Source: Haliclona indistincta (lineage: Eukaryota > Porifera > Demospongiae > Haplosclerida > Chalinidae). Taken from it: a stretch of 64,000 bases of DNA. This document shows positions 1-21,591 of this stretch, in pieces. A program made the position numbers and the translations under genes. The stretch's first letter is position 1. The number at the start of each line of letters is the position of its first letter. The notes under the pieces are model-generated. The model was not told where the DNA came from. It did not search any database and worked only from the letters and a program-made list of their open reading frames with translations. The stretch spans positions 3,224,369 through 3,288,368 of the forward strand of contig OZ024786.1 in assembly GCA_964017065.1 (NCBI GenBank), in the 5' to 3' direction.

Positions 1-427
1 ACTTCGAAAGTGAAGTCGGTAAAGTGCAGCGACCTCGTCAAATTTTGCTCAAAGTTAGTGCTTTGGGGCTGGCTACTGAAAAGTACATGTAAATAGCAGT
101 GGTTCTGGTCAATTTAAAATGTAGCCCAGATTGTAGAGAATGCGCCAAAATGTGTTTTCCGAGCACCCGAAGCCATAAAATGTCTAAATTTTCTTGGCAG
201 CTATTTTGTTTTTCCTAAAATGTTGTGAAATTTGCACTGAAGCCATAGAAATGCTGAAGCCAATACGTTTAGCGCAGGGGGCGCGCCGAAAACCGGTCAA
301 TTTTTTTGTGGTTATTTGTATTCTTCAATTTGGCTTAATTTTGGGATATTTTAGCACTTTTTCATAAAGTTATGCTGTCTGAAGTATGTATGACGCACAA
401 TTGCATCATTAGGGCTTAAAGGGTTAA
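1..427. repeat. M2 element, truncated by window edge
   Basis: This stretch matches 29262-29865 and 57170-57720 nearly end to end and ends with the same terminal TTAAAGGGTTAA. In the complete copy at 29262 the other end is TTAACCCTTTAA, so it is a terminal-inverted-repeat element of about 600 bp without coding capacity. The left end lies outside the window. Confidence 0.8.
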
Positions 428-596
428 TGAGTTTTCATCAAAATGTGAAAATCTGGCTATAAATGCTCCAAAAGTGTTGAAAATGTACTCTAAGTGTTCG
501 AAATATCATTTTGAGACAGTTTCTGTAAGGAATAGAGGGTGAAGGATTTTACGGTGATTAAACAGAAGTCTTATATCTTATACAATCATGATTTAC

Positions 597-2496
597 CAAA
601 TGGTGCTGAATGTCCTCTATTATATCCAGAATTAGTATATGCTTGATTAATATTATTGCAAGGTGATTCTGATGCAGGAAGTCTTATATCATTTCTGAAA
701 GAACTACTGCCCCGAGCAGGAACATTTCTCTAAAAGAAAAAAATAGCAATAATAATTATAGTTGTGTAGTATCTTTAATTATAATTAAACTACACGACGT
801 AGAATGTGTTATAAACTTGCATTTTGTAGCTCAAGTCCATTCAGTCGTTCCAGAGTATACAGTGGTATTCCAGTTCGGGTATTATAAACAGTAGCATAGC
901 CACCTTGACGGAAGTTACGGAGATGCTCTTTATTGACAACGTCATCAGTATTGATTCCAATCGCTTCATGATAGTCTGGCAGACCACCTAGATTTGTGGA
1001 TCAAAAACAGACATTTTCATGGAATTGTTAAGTATTCTATCTTGCATAGTTCCCAGTGGCTATAATATCTAATACCTTTCTTCACTGTTTCTTCCAGGAA
1101 TTTGTTTGCCATAGCAGTGATTATGATCTGTATACATGTAGAAAAAAAACAAGAAAATTAAAAAGATTTCTATTGAAATCAAAAGGATGTAGGGTTGTGA
1201 AATCTACCACTGGTCCACAATGTAAACTAACAAGGAACAAGCATGGAATGGTAACACTATTGACTTACTAACAGACCATAGATCCCTACATCAGTGGCTG
1301 TTGTGGTTGGCCATAGCTAGTTCAGCTAGTTGCTGTTGACTGACACTTGAAGTGCATTCAGCTTGTGACATCTTACGTACAGCCACTGATGTAGGGATCT
1401 ATGGTCTGTTAGCAAGTCAATCGTGTTACCATTCCATGCTTGTTCCTTGTTAGTTTACATTGTGGACCAGTAGTAGATTTCACAACCCTACATCCTTTTG
1501 ATTTCGATATCAATTTTGTTAATTTCTTGTTTGTGTCCTTTTTTCTTTTTCAGTGAAGTTCAATATCATGCACGTACCGAGCCATCTTTGTTTCCACCAT
1601 TGGTTTAGTTTTCCTGTTGTTTATGGCTTTTCTTTATTATTAACAATTTTAAACTTGTAGCTAAAAATAATTGTTATGCTGTACTTATCAGCTCGCCTAC
1701 GCATGCAGTGCATACGAGCCCCGCCCACACTTGTTTGTAGACCTGTACGGCGGTTATAATTATCTGGCAAGCGCAGAATGGTGATCTTATACAAGCTGAC
1801 CGTTCTTCGAAGACTCCAGACAAATAATTATGTGTTCTCCGTTATCCATACGGCATGGCGATACTCAAGCTAGCTAGTGCTTGGTCATGTGTGCTAACCA
1901 CTGCTTGGTCACGTGCGTATTGCGCAATCACAATAATGGCGTCTAACACTTAGCTGACAATGGATCACGATCGAGAAATCGCTGAATTTATATCGCCGTT
2001 TCGCCAAAAACAAAGTTCAAAAGGCACCTGCCAGGAGAATTTCACGAGTATTCGGGGGTGTTTTGGTCTCGGCACTGCCGCTCGCGTAAAGGCGCTAGGC
2101 GAGTTGAAGAAAGAAGAAGAAAACGAAGATGACGAAACTCGATTTTCACCGTTTCCAGGTTCGTCACTTTAGTAACCATTTCGAGCAATCGCCTTCCTAC
2201 TGTAAGATAGGACAATGCCAGAGAGCAGATCTAAGTGTCTTTGGACGTATAAAATTCATCTCCAGGCGAAATATCAGCGTTTGAACGCTAATACATTGTA
2301 TGTAGCCGTCATCTTGTTTTCCCGTTCAACCCTACATAGGGAGGCACTACCGTGCCTCCCTAATAAATGATTGTGTATCGTCAGTTCATTTTAATATTTG
2401 ACTCACCTGAACTTGCCCGGTCCCTGCAGCTGGTAGCAGTAACACTACACACCCCACTACCACTAGAAGTGGTAGAATTTTATGTAGCAACTGCAT
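597..2496 (-). CDS. DNA/RNA non-specific endonuclease (NUC/ENDOD1-like), secreted, 3' part missing
   Basis: Four phase-consistent exons on the minus strand: 2407-2496, 1076-1127, 821-987 and 597-729; the gene continues left of the window. Exon 1 encodes a clear signal peptide (MQLLHKILPLLVVVGCVV, residues 1-18, cleavage probably near 25-28). Exon 3 holds a GGYATVYNTRTGIPLYTLER stretch typical of the start of the NUC beta-beta-alpha-metal fold, and exon 4 holds FRNDIRLP followed by GYNRGHSAP. The latter aligns with the DRGH active-site motif of this family: the catalytic His is kept but the first Asp is Asn. About 147 residues are visible; the metal-binding half lies outside. The exon 3 to 4 join needs a GC-AG intron (donor GCAAGT). 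Intron 1 is almost filled by an M1 transposon. Probable role is extracellular or lysosomal nucleic-acid degradation; activity is uncertain. Confidence 0.65.
1151..2363 (-). mobile_element. M1 non-autonomous element (inside endonuclease intron 1)
   Basis: Copy of the M1 family in reverse orientation relative to 61628-62873. The left part (about 1151-1545) is a large inverted repeat with arms of roughly 160 bp around a loop of about 70 bp. The right end is the short palindrome AGGGAGGCAC-tacc-GTGCCTCCCT. Open frames within it occur as diverged copies in other M1 insertions and encode no recognisable protein. It occupies nearly the whole of intron 1 of the endonuclease gene. Confidence 0.8.
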
Positions 2497-3379
2497 CTCT
2501 GTGATCAGTTATGCTACAGCTGATTTTTTGAGCAATGACACTGTGTTTTATATCCTTCAGACATAGCCATACCATCCATAGTTTATATAACTCGTTGCTA
2601 TGGTTAATGCATTTTAGCACACTTGAGCAGTATTAAAACATCAGCCATCTAAAACAATGTGCGCAAAGAATCACAACCTCACGTCAGCATTTGGACAAAA
2701 GTAGTGAATAAAGTATAATTGTCATAGTTGTTCAGTAGCTTTTGTTTGTTTAATGCAGTGCTAGAATATTAGGTCCAAAAGTTAGTTATGTTTGTGCATA
2801 TTTTCTTCTAGCCCAACACAAGCCTTGAGACTATGAAAACTATAACTATACTTTGTTGCTATCTATAGTTTGTAATTCTTGTGTCTTTAAGCACATTCTG
2901 GGTCATTTCTTGAAAGCCTTTCCTCTCCTAATGGTTTGATGAGAGTTGACCACTGGTGAAATTTCACAGACAACAGCATGCCAGGTTCAGCTGCTTAATT
3001 TTTTAGCTATCTGAAGTTGAAGTACGAGTATACAAGTACGATCAGAATTACTGATGGTATGGTCACATTGCTAATTTCGTCGTAATCAATTTTTAATTGT
3101 GGGCAAGGTTGATTCTGTTAGTTGCTTGATGTAAATACTACCGCTACACAGTAGCAGGAGTTAAAAAGGATTGTTATTGCTAGCCCATGCCAGCAGCTGA
3201 GTAATATACAGGGGTTACTAGCTTTTTGTTTACGGATGACATGTAATATTCATACTATTGGGTATTAAGTAAAACTCTTAATAGCTATTGTGATTATTAC
3301 AGTGAATTCGGTTGCTTATTATCAATTATTAAAACAGCACTATGATGAATAATAATTATTTTTATACAGTCATTTAGTA
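2497..3379. other. Intergenic region, endonuclease 5' flank / CD36-1 3' flank
   Basis: No exon with coding potential or repeat-family match was found. It must contain the promoter of the endonuclease (minus) and the 3' end of CD36-1 (minus). No TATA box or polyadenylation signal stood out. Confidence 0.5.
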
Positions 3380-6300
3380 CTAGCTGTTTGTGTCTAGCAT
3401 AAGAGGAGAGTTCTCTGTCACATGACGTGGTAGTGTGCCTCTTTTATCTCTTAGCCAGTGATATATTCCGCTTGACAAGATCCCAATAAAGCATAGAAAC
3501 ATTGATATTGAAAGAATACCTGAAATAAAAATTAATGCTTTGATACCAGTGTAAGTGAAAGAAATTCGGTATAAAATGTGGATGTTGTGTGTTAAAGTAT
3601 GCCTTGTTCATGGCACTGTTAGTATAAATCTTACGTTGAGCCAAAGCTGTTGACGTTGCACTTCTGCTCGTTTTGTTGCTATCTTGGGGATGCAACTCTA
3701 GTCGCAATAAAACAATGTGGCACAATGCAATTGGTTTCAATACCACTCATTTTTGTATTACATGCACCTGAGCACCAACACGCCCATAACCTCTAAGTTT
3801 TGTTTTGCTAAGTTGTCTAAAGATACGTAACATGGTGATATCTTAGACCTTGCACATGCAATCTTAGCTTTCATGTGCTTTTTAGTCATTTTCTTTCACA
3901 TAAATTGTCTTACCAGTGATTCCGATTAGTAACAACATCAGTGCTTCGCTGCCGTACATTAAACTGTATAGATCCAGTTTCAACTTCGTCGCTAAATCTG
4001 ACGGTATCGTTCCTGACTGCAAATAAAAGTAACTTTTAGTTATTGTATAAAACAATTATGATTATTACCTCAACTGAATAGAAAATGGGAAACATGGTCA
4101 AATCCGTCAAATTTTTGAATTGTCTGTAAAATTGCAAATGATCAATTCAAAAATAATGATGAGTTCTTACTCTAAATTTGAGTACTTGACAACTCTTGCA
4201 TTCACTTGTATTCGTTTAGCAGCATCTATAGTTAATCCTGTGATCTGTAGTAGGACACTATGAATACTACTGAATCTATAATACAGCATGAATTTGACTC
4301 ATGATGCGATTTATACTCTGCTCCATGTGTAGTTCACATGTACCTACTCTATAATAATATTACAAATTTTTGTATTAATTTTCGATGCACATAATTGTCA
4401 TAAAATTATTGCTAAAGTATGCCGTTAGTATACGCAGAAATAGTCCCAAACACTCTATGGACACCAATAATATTATTGTAGCACTGAGAATTTGTGTAAG
4501 CTTGATTACACTGGTTGCTGAAGCTATTTCAAATCTATAAGTTGTTCATAACTGTCTAAAATACCAAGTTGAAGTGGTGTGTTGACTGACATAGGAATGT
4601 GCACAATGTTTGTTAAAGCATAAAATGTGACTTTTTCGTCAAGATATTTTGTTATTGTTTTTTAAAGAACTAGAGAAATGCTTATAGTATCACCGTGCAG
4701 TTCTTACTGGTTCAATGACAAGATAAGAATCATGAATACTTCTGTTGGGGTGGAGTCCAGTCACATTCTTCAGGTAGTCGGGATCAGCATCTAGGAAGTG
4801 AGGCTTTGATGCAAAAACTGGAGCATCTTGAGAAAAGAGAAAGTGTCGGTGACTATATACATTAGTGATCAATATCAACAATGTAGATGTAAATGTGCTA
4901 CAACCTGTGATTCTGTACCGTAAAATAGAAATTTTCATCACATTAAATTTTGCATTGTTTTCTAAACAGGCAGAATTTTGATTTTATGAGTAAAAACACG
5001 AGAAAATTACATGCTTTGCAAAGTTCTATGAACTACTGTATACAGTATACATGCCTTGAATTGGGTTGAGCAATGAATACAATAGATCACACAGCTCAAT
5101 ACTTGTCATTATGTTACCATTATGATGTGATATGATGATTGACAGAGCTAGCAGTGGTGTATATGGCTTACAGGTACTACTAGGCTGAAGGACCATGTAG
5201 AGATAAAACTTTAAAATTATAATTTTGGGAGTGATATCGTTACAACACTTGTGTTGAAATAATAAATGTTACAAGGGATATTATTTTAAGTGAAAATTGC
5301 CCTACAGTACGTATGTGCAGTATGCGTGTATGCGTATTCAATGGGAAGAATGTACTCACTCAAAGGTTGTATTGCACTGAGGTTCATCATTCCATTAGGA
5401 CCGTTCGGAAAGAAGCCCGGATCTATTGTGCGATTATTAATCTCATCTGGTGGAAAAGTATAACGGAATCCAGTGATTCCCTTGACATCAACTTCCTCTG
5501 AAAAATTGAAGTAGGCTGATCTGTAGAAATAGACAAATAGAAAGCATTGTCTCTTTGTCTTTCACTTTAAAATAACTAAACTGATTGTGGGACTATGCAT
5601 GACAAGGGAATATTTTTCTCGAGAAAATCCAGAACAAGCTATGTAAGGAACGTGTTTCAAATTTCGCTTATTTAATTTTCGTTGCAAGGACGAAGACAAA
5701 AATATTTTGACGCTGAAACTTCCAGATTTACGGCAGTTATGTTCTCACTAAAGGATCAAATGATTTTGAGTATAGTGAATTGCTGGCAATGTATTGAAAG
5801 CTACAGACTAAGTAACCTCTATTTGAGAGCAAAATCATCCAAGTAGAAGTTGTCATCATATTACCGTATGCAAGAATTACATGCATGCTGACGGAAAAGT
5901 ATCTCACTCAATACCCATTCATAACCAAACTATTGTGTTTTGGCTCTGTAAGTTTACTGAAAATTTGAGCTATTGGTCACGTTAAACAAACAAGCTGGAT
6001 CAGAAACCTGAATCCAGTGAATCTAGGGGCAAGGTTTGTGATAGTTCCCAGCAAAGTACGAATTTATAAAAACCTAAATCCGGTCCGTTACTGAAACACA
6101 CAAGAACCGGTATAGATCTCCGATTCGGGTGGAACAAACACAATTTTATTTTGGTACCTTAAAAATTCATCGGTGTAAAGGTAAACCAAATCGCTTTTGT
6201 TGAGGAATGTAGAAAACATCGCTCCTTCAGTACCATTGATCATACGAGCTGTAGGTGTACCCCACTTATCAATAGTTGTGTGACCATTCCATAGTGCAAA

Positions 6301-8606
6301 CTCTCCTCTGTGTCTACATGAGTCATTTTTACCTGCAACAAGAATTAATTAAGCACAGATTGATAGTTATCAACCAGTAAACCAAAATTTTTTAACAACG
6401 GCTTGAAAAATTTTTATGCAGTACCCTGCGATTTCTAACCCTACGTATAACTCCCACATATCGTGGTCAGAAGTTAGAAATTTTTCTGAAGCATACCAAC
6501 TCCCAAAACGTTTATCGATTTTGAATTTCTGTAGCTAATGAAAACTGGTAGTAAATGCAATGCAATTAAAAATGTTTGTGTATAGGTTGTAAATATTATT
6601 GTAGAAAATGTATAAATAATGAACATGTATCAGCAAACCATATTACCTGTGTAGACCATGTTCGGAGATGTAGTTTGATGTTTATGCTGTAAAACAGAGA
6701 ATAAATTATAGGTACAAGCAAAATATCTTGTGTTTCAACGTAAGTATCTTTTGTTCTTCACCGTACAGGGTAAACTCAACGCGTAAAAAAATTGAGTGAG
6801 TACTGATGGGCTTTAAAAGTGTGACTGTGCACTTACTCTTAAAGTGAAGTTAGCTGATGATATCAATGAAGGGTCAATGCTGTGAACAATTTTGAAGAGA
6901 GGATCTTCATAGCCCCATGCTAGTTCATCTGCTGTCTTGGTCACAAACAGTGGCTCTATTTGAAGAATCTCATTCACCCAGTCAGCCACACCAAACACCT
7001 TCTCAAGAGCCTTGCTGATATTCTTGTATTTTGGGTCAGCTTCGATTCTCTCAACTAACTGCATTATAGCCTGCAGAGACAAAATCCACTCATCACAGCT
7101 ATGTCATCATTGTAGTCAATAGGTAATTGTACACAAAAAGTATATTACATTTCAGGGACTGAAAACGTTGTACGTGTTAAAATTTAATGCTTCTATTCAA
7201 AAATATTATAGCGAGCTATCCGTATTTCAGAGGTCTGAATAAGCATGTTTCCACTCTATATATGAAAGGCATACGTCAAATCCGGTTTGACGTGTAAAAC
7301 CCTAAAGTGATCAGTGTATAATAATAATTATGTCACAGCACTAAGACAGAGCAGAGTTTCTATAAGGTACGTGTTTAACTATATCCACTGCTTGTTTATG
7401 TGTACTACTATATAACAGCACTGCTTATTATTATTCATTGAGCTTTGATGTGGTTGAGTCGGTTGAACTCACTATCAGTGGAAGGTTGATGGTAGTGATG
7501 TTCGTCTGATAAGGATCTTCTCCTGTTACATTCGGATTGAAAGTAAACGTGACGTTCTTGTCATACTTGACCAGTGTCTCATCTTCACTCCACCAGACAT
7601 TGTAGTGGGTGGGTTGTTTTCTGTCATAGAAGAGAAAGAGAAAAAGGGTATATAGACTTGTGGTATATTATATGCTGTGAAATGAGACACCAACCACTAT
7701 ACCAGTATAGTATTGGTAACAACATTAAGAGAGGGAGTTGGCGTTTTGCTAGGAATACATGTTTTTATAAAAAAAGCAGAATAGCCTAAGAATAGCTGTA
7801 GTACTAGCTGTAGCAGCAGCTGATCAAGCTAACTGATAAAGTTAGTCAAGGAAGCTTGCATTAATTATTTAAATAAAATTAATGAAGTTTCACAAATTTT
7901 AAAATACTCACATGTAATAGAATGGTCCAACTTCTTTCAACACTGGTATAGCTCCCTCGTGCTGCACTTCATAAGGATTGGTCACATTAAAGAAATACGC
8001 AGTAGAGTTTATTTCTTGAGGATGTAACCAATATGATTCAAGGAAAGTGCCCGGAGTCAAGCTTAGTACCTGTAGAATAGTTGTTCGACTTACTGGAAAA
8101 TTGCAAATTGTAAATATTAAGAACATCATGAAGAACATTCTGTATTCCCAGGACATGGCATATTATTAGCGAAATCTAGCTACGTACGTACCCTTAAATT
8201 TTACAAAAATTGAGCATGCATCCTTCACAATGTTATACCGCACTGGTGTAAAATATATTATTAGATTACTATTGCCTGCAACAATATGGTGTTATGGTAA
8301 TGTGCAGCTAGTGGAAACCAACACCCAAACAACACTTATTGAAACATGAATAACTCGTCATGCAATGACCATAGAGCTTTGTGTAGATAGCAGTACAGTA
8401 CCAAGGACTTTTTCGTGGTTTATTTTGCTTACTTCGTTTGCTATGACTTCAACTTCTCCCCTCGATGGCTGATACAGCAGTCCGAGTCCTACAGCTAGTA
8501 CACCGCTTATCAGACACACCCACAACGCTGCGCAACCAAGACGTCGAGGATGCCGGGTGCAGGCAGTACAGCGACGCTTCTTGTCTGGTTCGTCCATGGT
8601 CTCCAT
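3380..8606 (-). CDS. CD36/LIMP2/SR-B family scavenger receptor, paralog 1
   Basis: Twelve phase-consistent exons: 8433-8606, 7912-8069, 7473-7620, 6837-7070, 6647-6686, 6158-6332, 5360-5520, 4708-4826, 4171-4244, 4069-4123, 3914-4016, 3380-3519, giving 526 aa (family usually 470-530). Topology is the family hairpin: short cytosolic N-tail with clustered Cys, TM1 about residues 25-45, large ectodomain, TM2 about 470-498, short C-tail. Family landmarks include YFFNVTNP, LAWGYEDPLF, WGTPTARMINGTEG, HFLDADPDY and VIEP-ITGLTIDAAKRIQVN. Many N-glycosylation sequons. The C-tail has ENSPLML, resembling the acidic dileucine lysosomal signal of LIMP2. The ectodomain has a single Cys, so the disulfides of vertebrate CD36 cannot form. 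It faces paralog 2 head to head. Likely role: lipid, lipoprotein or microbe uptake, or lysosomal sorting. Confidence 0.9.
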
Positions 8607-9422
8607 CGCTCAGGGGCGTCGATGAAACGAGCAGGAGGTGCAAATAGAACAGCGTTCACCACACATAGACGCCTTATCCGTGTTTACTCGAGGGCAGGGC
8701 AAGACATGAATAAGATTTTGTGAAAGGTGAAATGATATTCACTACGAAGATGTGTTAGAACCTTTGAACTGAGTATCGACCAGGTGGCGTCGGGTTAGCG
8801 CTTGCTGTTGCTACACAGCAAAACATGCTACTCCCCTCTATGTTTACTGTCTTGGTATCAAAACTGATTGCTGACTCTGCCTCATCATCAATATGGAGCC
8901 GTGATCAAAGCGGCACTGAATAGAATTTAATGGTTGAAGTGATGGACAACAGATAGAGCTGGGTTTTTAATGGTCCTTGAAAAGCTAAAAAGCTAGCTTA
9001 ATTGTTCGAAGGACGCTTTGGTTTAGTGTTTCAGTGTAGTTTTTAACCTGTGTCCAATGATACGACGGTACCTTTCTATGTATTTTGTTTATTTCACTTA
9101 TGCAAAATATAACCCGACAGTAGCTAGATTTGTAGCGGTATTTTGAGGTAAGAGTGATGACTATTGAAAAGGAGAGTAAAGATCTTCAGCTTTGCTAGCT
9201 TACCATAGTTGAGTGTAGTCGCCATTTTGCTTAAAATAGTTTCCATAATTCCTTTTTCTACGAAATGTCTAAATTTCCGGAGCATAGCCCCGCCTCTTGG
9301 TCATCTGACTGTACTAGCTAAGAAATCAGGTGAGGCGAGTTGCAGTCTCTTGTTTTCATGCTGACCTCCACAAGCTCGTGACCAAGTCGTGACTTAACCA
9401 CGAGTGCAACCTCACTTCTTGC
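8607..9422. promoter_or_regulatory. Shared divergent promoter region of the two CD36-family genes
   Basis: 816 bp separate the start codons of two paralogs transcribed away from each other, so both promoters and 5' leaders must lie here. No convincing TATA box or repeat was seen. The sense that it is one shared regulatory block is inference from the arrangement. Confidence 0.5.
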
Positions 9423-19466
<10,044 letters not shown>

Positions 19467-20068
19467 CCACACCTCTTAATCAAAATAACAATACATGTAT
19501 AGATTGGTGTATATGTAAACTTGGCTCCTGGATAATTTTAACTCTTTTATTTTAAAACTGTGTGTTATGTGACATTATTGTTGTATGTTTTACTTGTTCA
19601 TACGTTGATAAAAATCTTACTATCTTCAAATTTGTGACTACGTGAGTTCCCATGAGTAACTATGAAACATTTCTGCAGGCACTCTGACACCCCATGTAGT
19701 GGACAATAATTTTGCTGATTTTTATAATTAGCAATTGAACCTCATTGTTAGGGACACCTCAATTCCATACTATAACAGACAAAAAAGTGCTTGAATCAAC
19801 TTGTCTCATAATGGATGGAGGTTTCACTGAATGTACTCTTTGGCTTAGTAATGGATCATGCTGTATCCTGAAGCTGGTTGCAATGAGCATGGATCAATTG
19901 TATACGTTCACAGCGATTAAAAATTGCAATAATATTACAATTTTTGTACAAAAAGTCTTTAAAATAATCAATCATACCTAAAAATTATTGCTAAAAAGAA
20001 TGGTACAATCAATATACAGTATTTACACAATAATTGGATAGAGTTTCTATGAAGCAGCTTAAGATGAC
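19467..20068. other. Intergenic tail-to-tail region
   Basis: Lies between the stop of CD36-2 (plus) and the stop of the fuconate dehydratase (minus), so it should hold both 3' UTRs. No gene or repeat was recognised. Confidence 0.6.
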
Positions 20069-21421
20069 TCAGTTACGTTTCGCCATTTCTTGCCAGATTG
20101 GTCCATCTGGATACGAGTATTTTTCCAACACACCACTCTTCAACTCGCTGGAGTAACCAGGAGTTGATGGCATCCAGTATGACCCATCCCTAACCTCGAC
20201 TGGAGTGACGTAGTGCTCGTGAAGATGATCGGCGAACTCAATCATACGACCCTTCTTGTCTCCGGACACGCAGACATAGTCAAACGCCGAGAGGTGCTGT
20301 ACGTACTCACACAAGCCCACTCCCCCAGCGTGGGGGCACACAGGAACATTGAATTTACGAGCGAGGAGTATGATCGTGATTAGCTCATTGATGCCCCCGA
20401 CACGACAGCTATCAATTTGACAGTAATCCATCCCACCTGCTTTCAGGAACTGCTTGAACATGACTCGGTTGTGACACATCTCGCCGGTAGCTACTGCAAT
20501 CCCATACGGTTTAAGCTGTCTAGCGATTTCGGCATGACCAAGAATGTCGTCGGGTGAAGTCGGCTCCTCGATAAACAGCGGCTTAATCTCAGCTAGTTGT
20601 TTCATGATAGACACGGTCTCGTCCACTCCCCAGCGCTGGTTGGCGTCCATCATTAGCGGGCAATCCCACCCGACTATTCCACGGATAATCTTCCCACGGC
20701 GGAGGTCATCATTCGTGTCCTGTCCGACCTTCATCTTGAATCGACAGAATCCCTTCGCTAGCGCCTCATGACAACGCTGCTTAATGGTCTCCTCACTGTA
20801 CCCAAGCCAACCGACCGAAGTGATGTAAGCTGGGAAACCATTCTTCTTCAACTCTTCGATCCTTTCCTCTCGTGAGGAGTACAGTGAGCAAAGCACCTCT
20901 AAAGCCTCTTGCTCTGTCATGGCGTCTGATAGATACTGCCAGTCAACCAAAGACATTGTCTCTTCGGGTGTCATGTCGCACAGCAGTCGCCATACTGGTT
21001 TGCCCTCCAGCTTGCCCCATAGGTCCCACAGTGCGTTGATGATGGCTGCAATCGCAAGGTGGGAGGCACCCTTTTCTGGACCAATCCAACGAAGCTGAGT
21101 CTCCTGCGTGATCGAGCGCCAAAATGCACCAAATTTAGTGTACACCTCCAGTAGCGACTTTCCCAGGACCATAGGAAGAATGGCGCGAATCGATGAGCAG
21201 ATGATCTCGTTTCCTCTCCCCACAGTGAAGGTGTGTCCATGACCACGAGGGGCGAGCCCACTCACAGTGATCACCACGTACGCAGCGGAGTAGTCTGGGT
21301 CCTTGTGCATTGCATCAGAACCATGAGCCTCTAGAGAGGTCGGGAAGCGAACGTCGTGGACGGCTACGTCTGTGATCACCTGCTCGGGCCGTAGCAACGA
21401 ACGGAGTCTGGAAAACGCCAT
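20069..21421 (-). CDS. ENOSF1: L-fuconate dehydratase, enolase superfamily (mitochondrial enolase superfamily member 1-like)
   Basis: One uninterrupted 450-aa frame starting MAFSRLRSLL. An upstream in-frame extension exists, but a splice-acceptor-like TTTTTGTAG just before the ATG suggests a 5' UTR intron. It belongs to the mandelate racemase subgroup and matches vertebrate ENOSF1 in length (about 443 aa) and motifs: the KxK pair K229/K231, metal ligands D259 (MDANQRW), E285/E286 (IEEPTSPDDI) and E314 (GEMCHNR), the catalytic base H364 (CPHAGGVG) and E372. All key residues are present, so it should dehydrate L-fuconate to 2-keto-3-deoxy-L-fuconate in L-fucose catabolism. It is intronless here, unlike the multi-exon receptor genes around it. 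Confidence 0.92.
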   Translation of the reverse strand: MAFSRLRSLLRPEQVITDVAVHDVRFPTSLEAHGSDAMHKDPDYSAAYVVITVSGLAPRGHGHTFTVGRGNEIICSSIRAILPMVLGKSLLEVYTKFGAFWRSITQETQLRWIGPEKGASHLAIAAIINALWDLWGKLEGKPVWRLLCDMTPEETMSLVDWQYLSDAMTEQEALEVLCSLYSSREERIEELKKNGFPAYITSVGWLGYSEETIKQRCHEALAKGFCRFKMKVGQDTNDDLRRGKIIRGIVGWDCPLMMDANQRWGVDETVSIMKQLAEIKPLFIEEPTSPDDILGHAEIARQLKPYGIAVATGEMCHNRVMFKQFLKAGGMDYCQIDSCRVGGINELITIILLARKFNVPVCPHAGGVGLCEYVQHLSAFDYVCVSGDKKGRMIEFADHLHEHYVTPVEVRDGSYWMPSTPGYSSELKSGVLEKYSYPDGPIWQEMAKRN

Positions 21422-21591
21422 TGTTGGCTTGGGCGTGTCTACAAAAATAATAATCATTAACTTACAATAATAATAATTATTGTAGGCGAGAAATTTGAAC
21501 TTTAGCACATAATTTTTATTATAATAATTATACAGTAGTTCATTGCAAAAATTAATGCAAGTGTGAATTAATTATTATTATTGCAACCTGG

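Noticed and set aside
1960..2172. Small frame MDHDREIAEFISPF as a gene
   Set aside because: Part of the M1 body; other copies carry stops and frameshifts in the same region.
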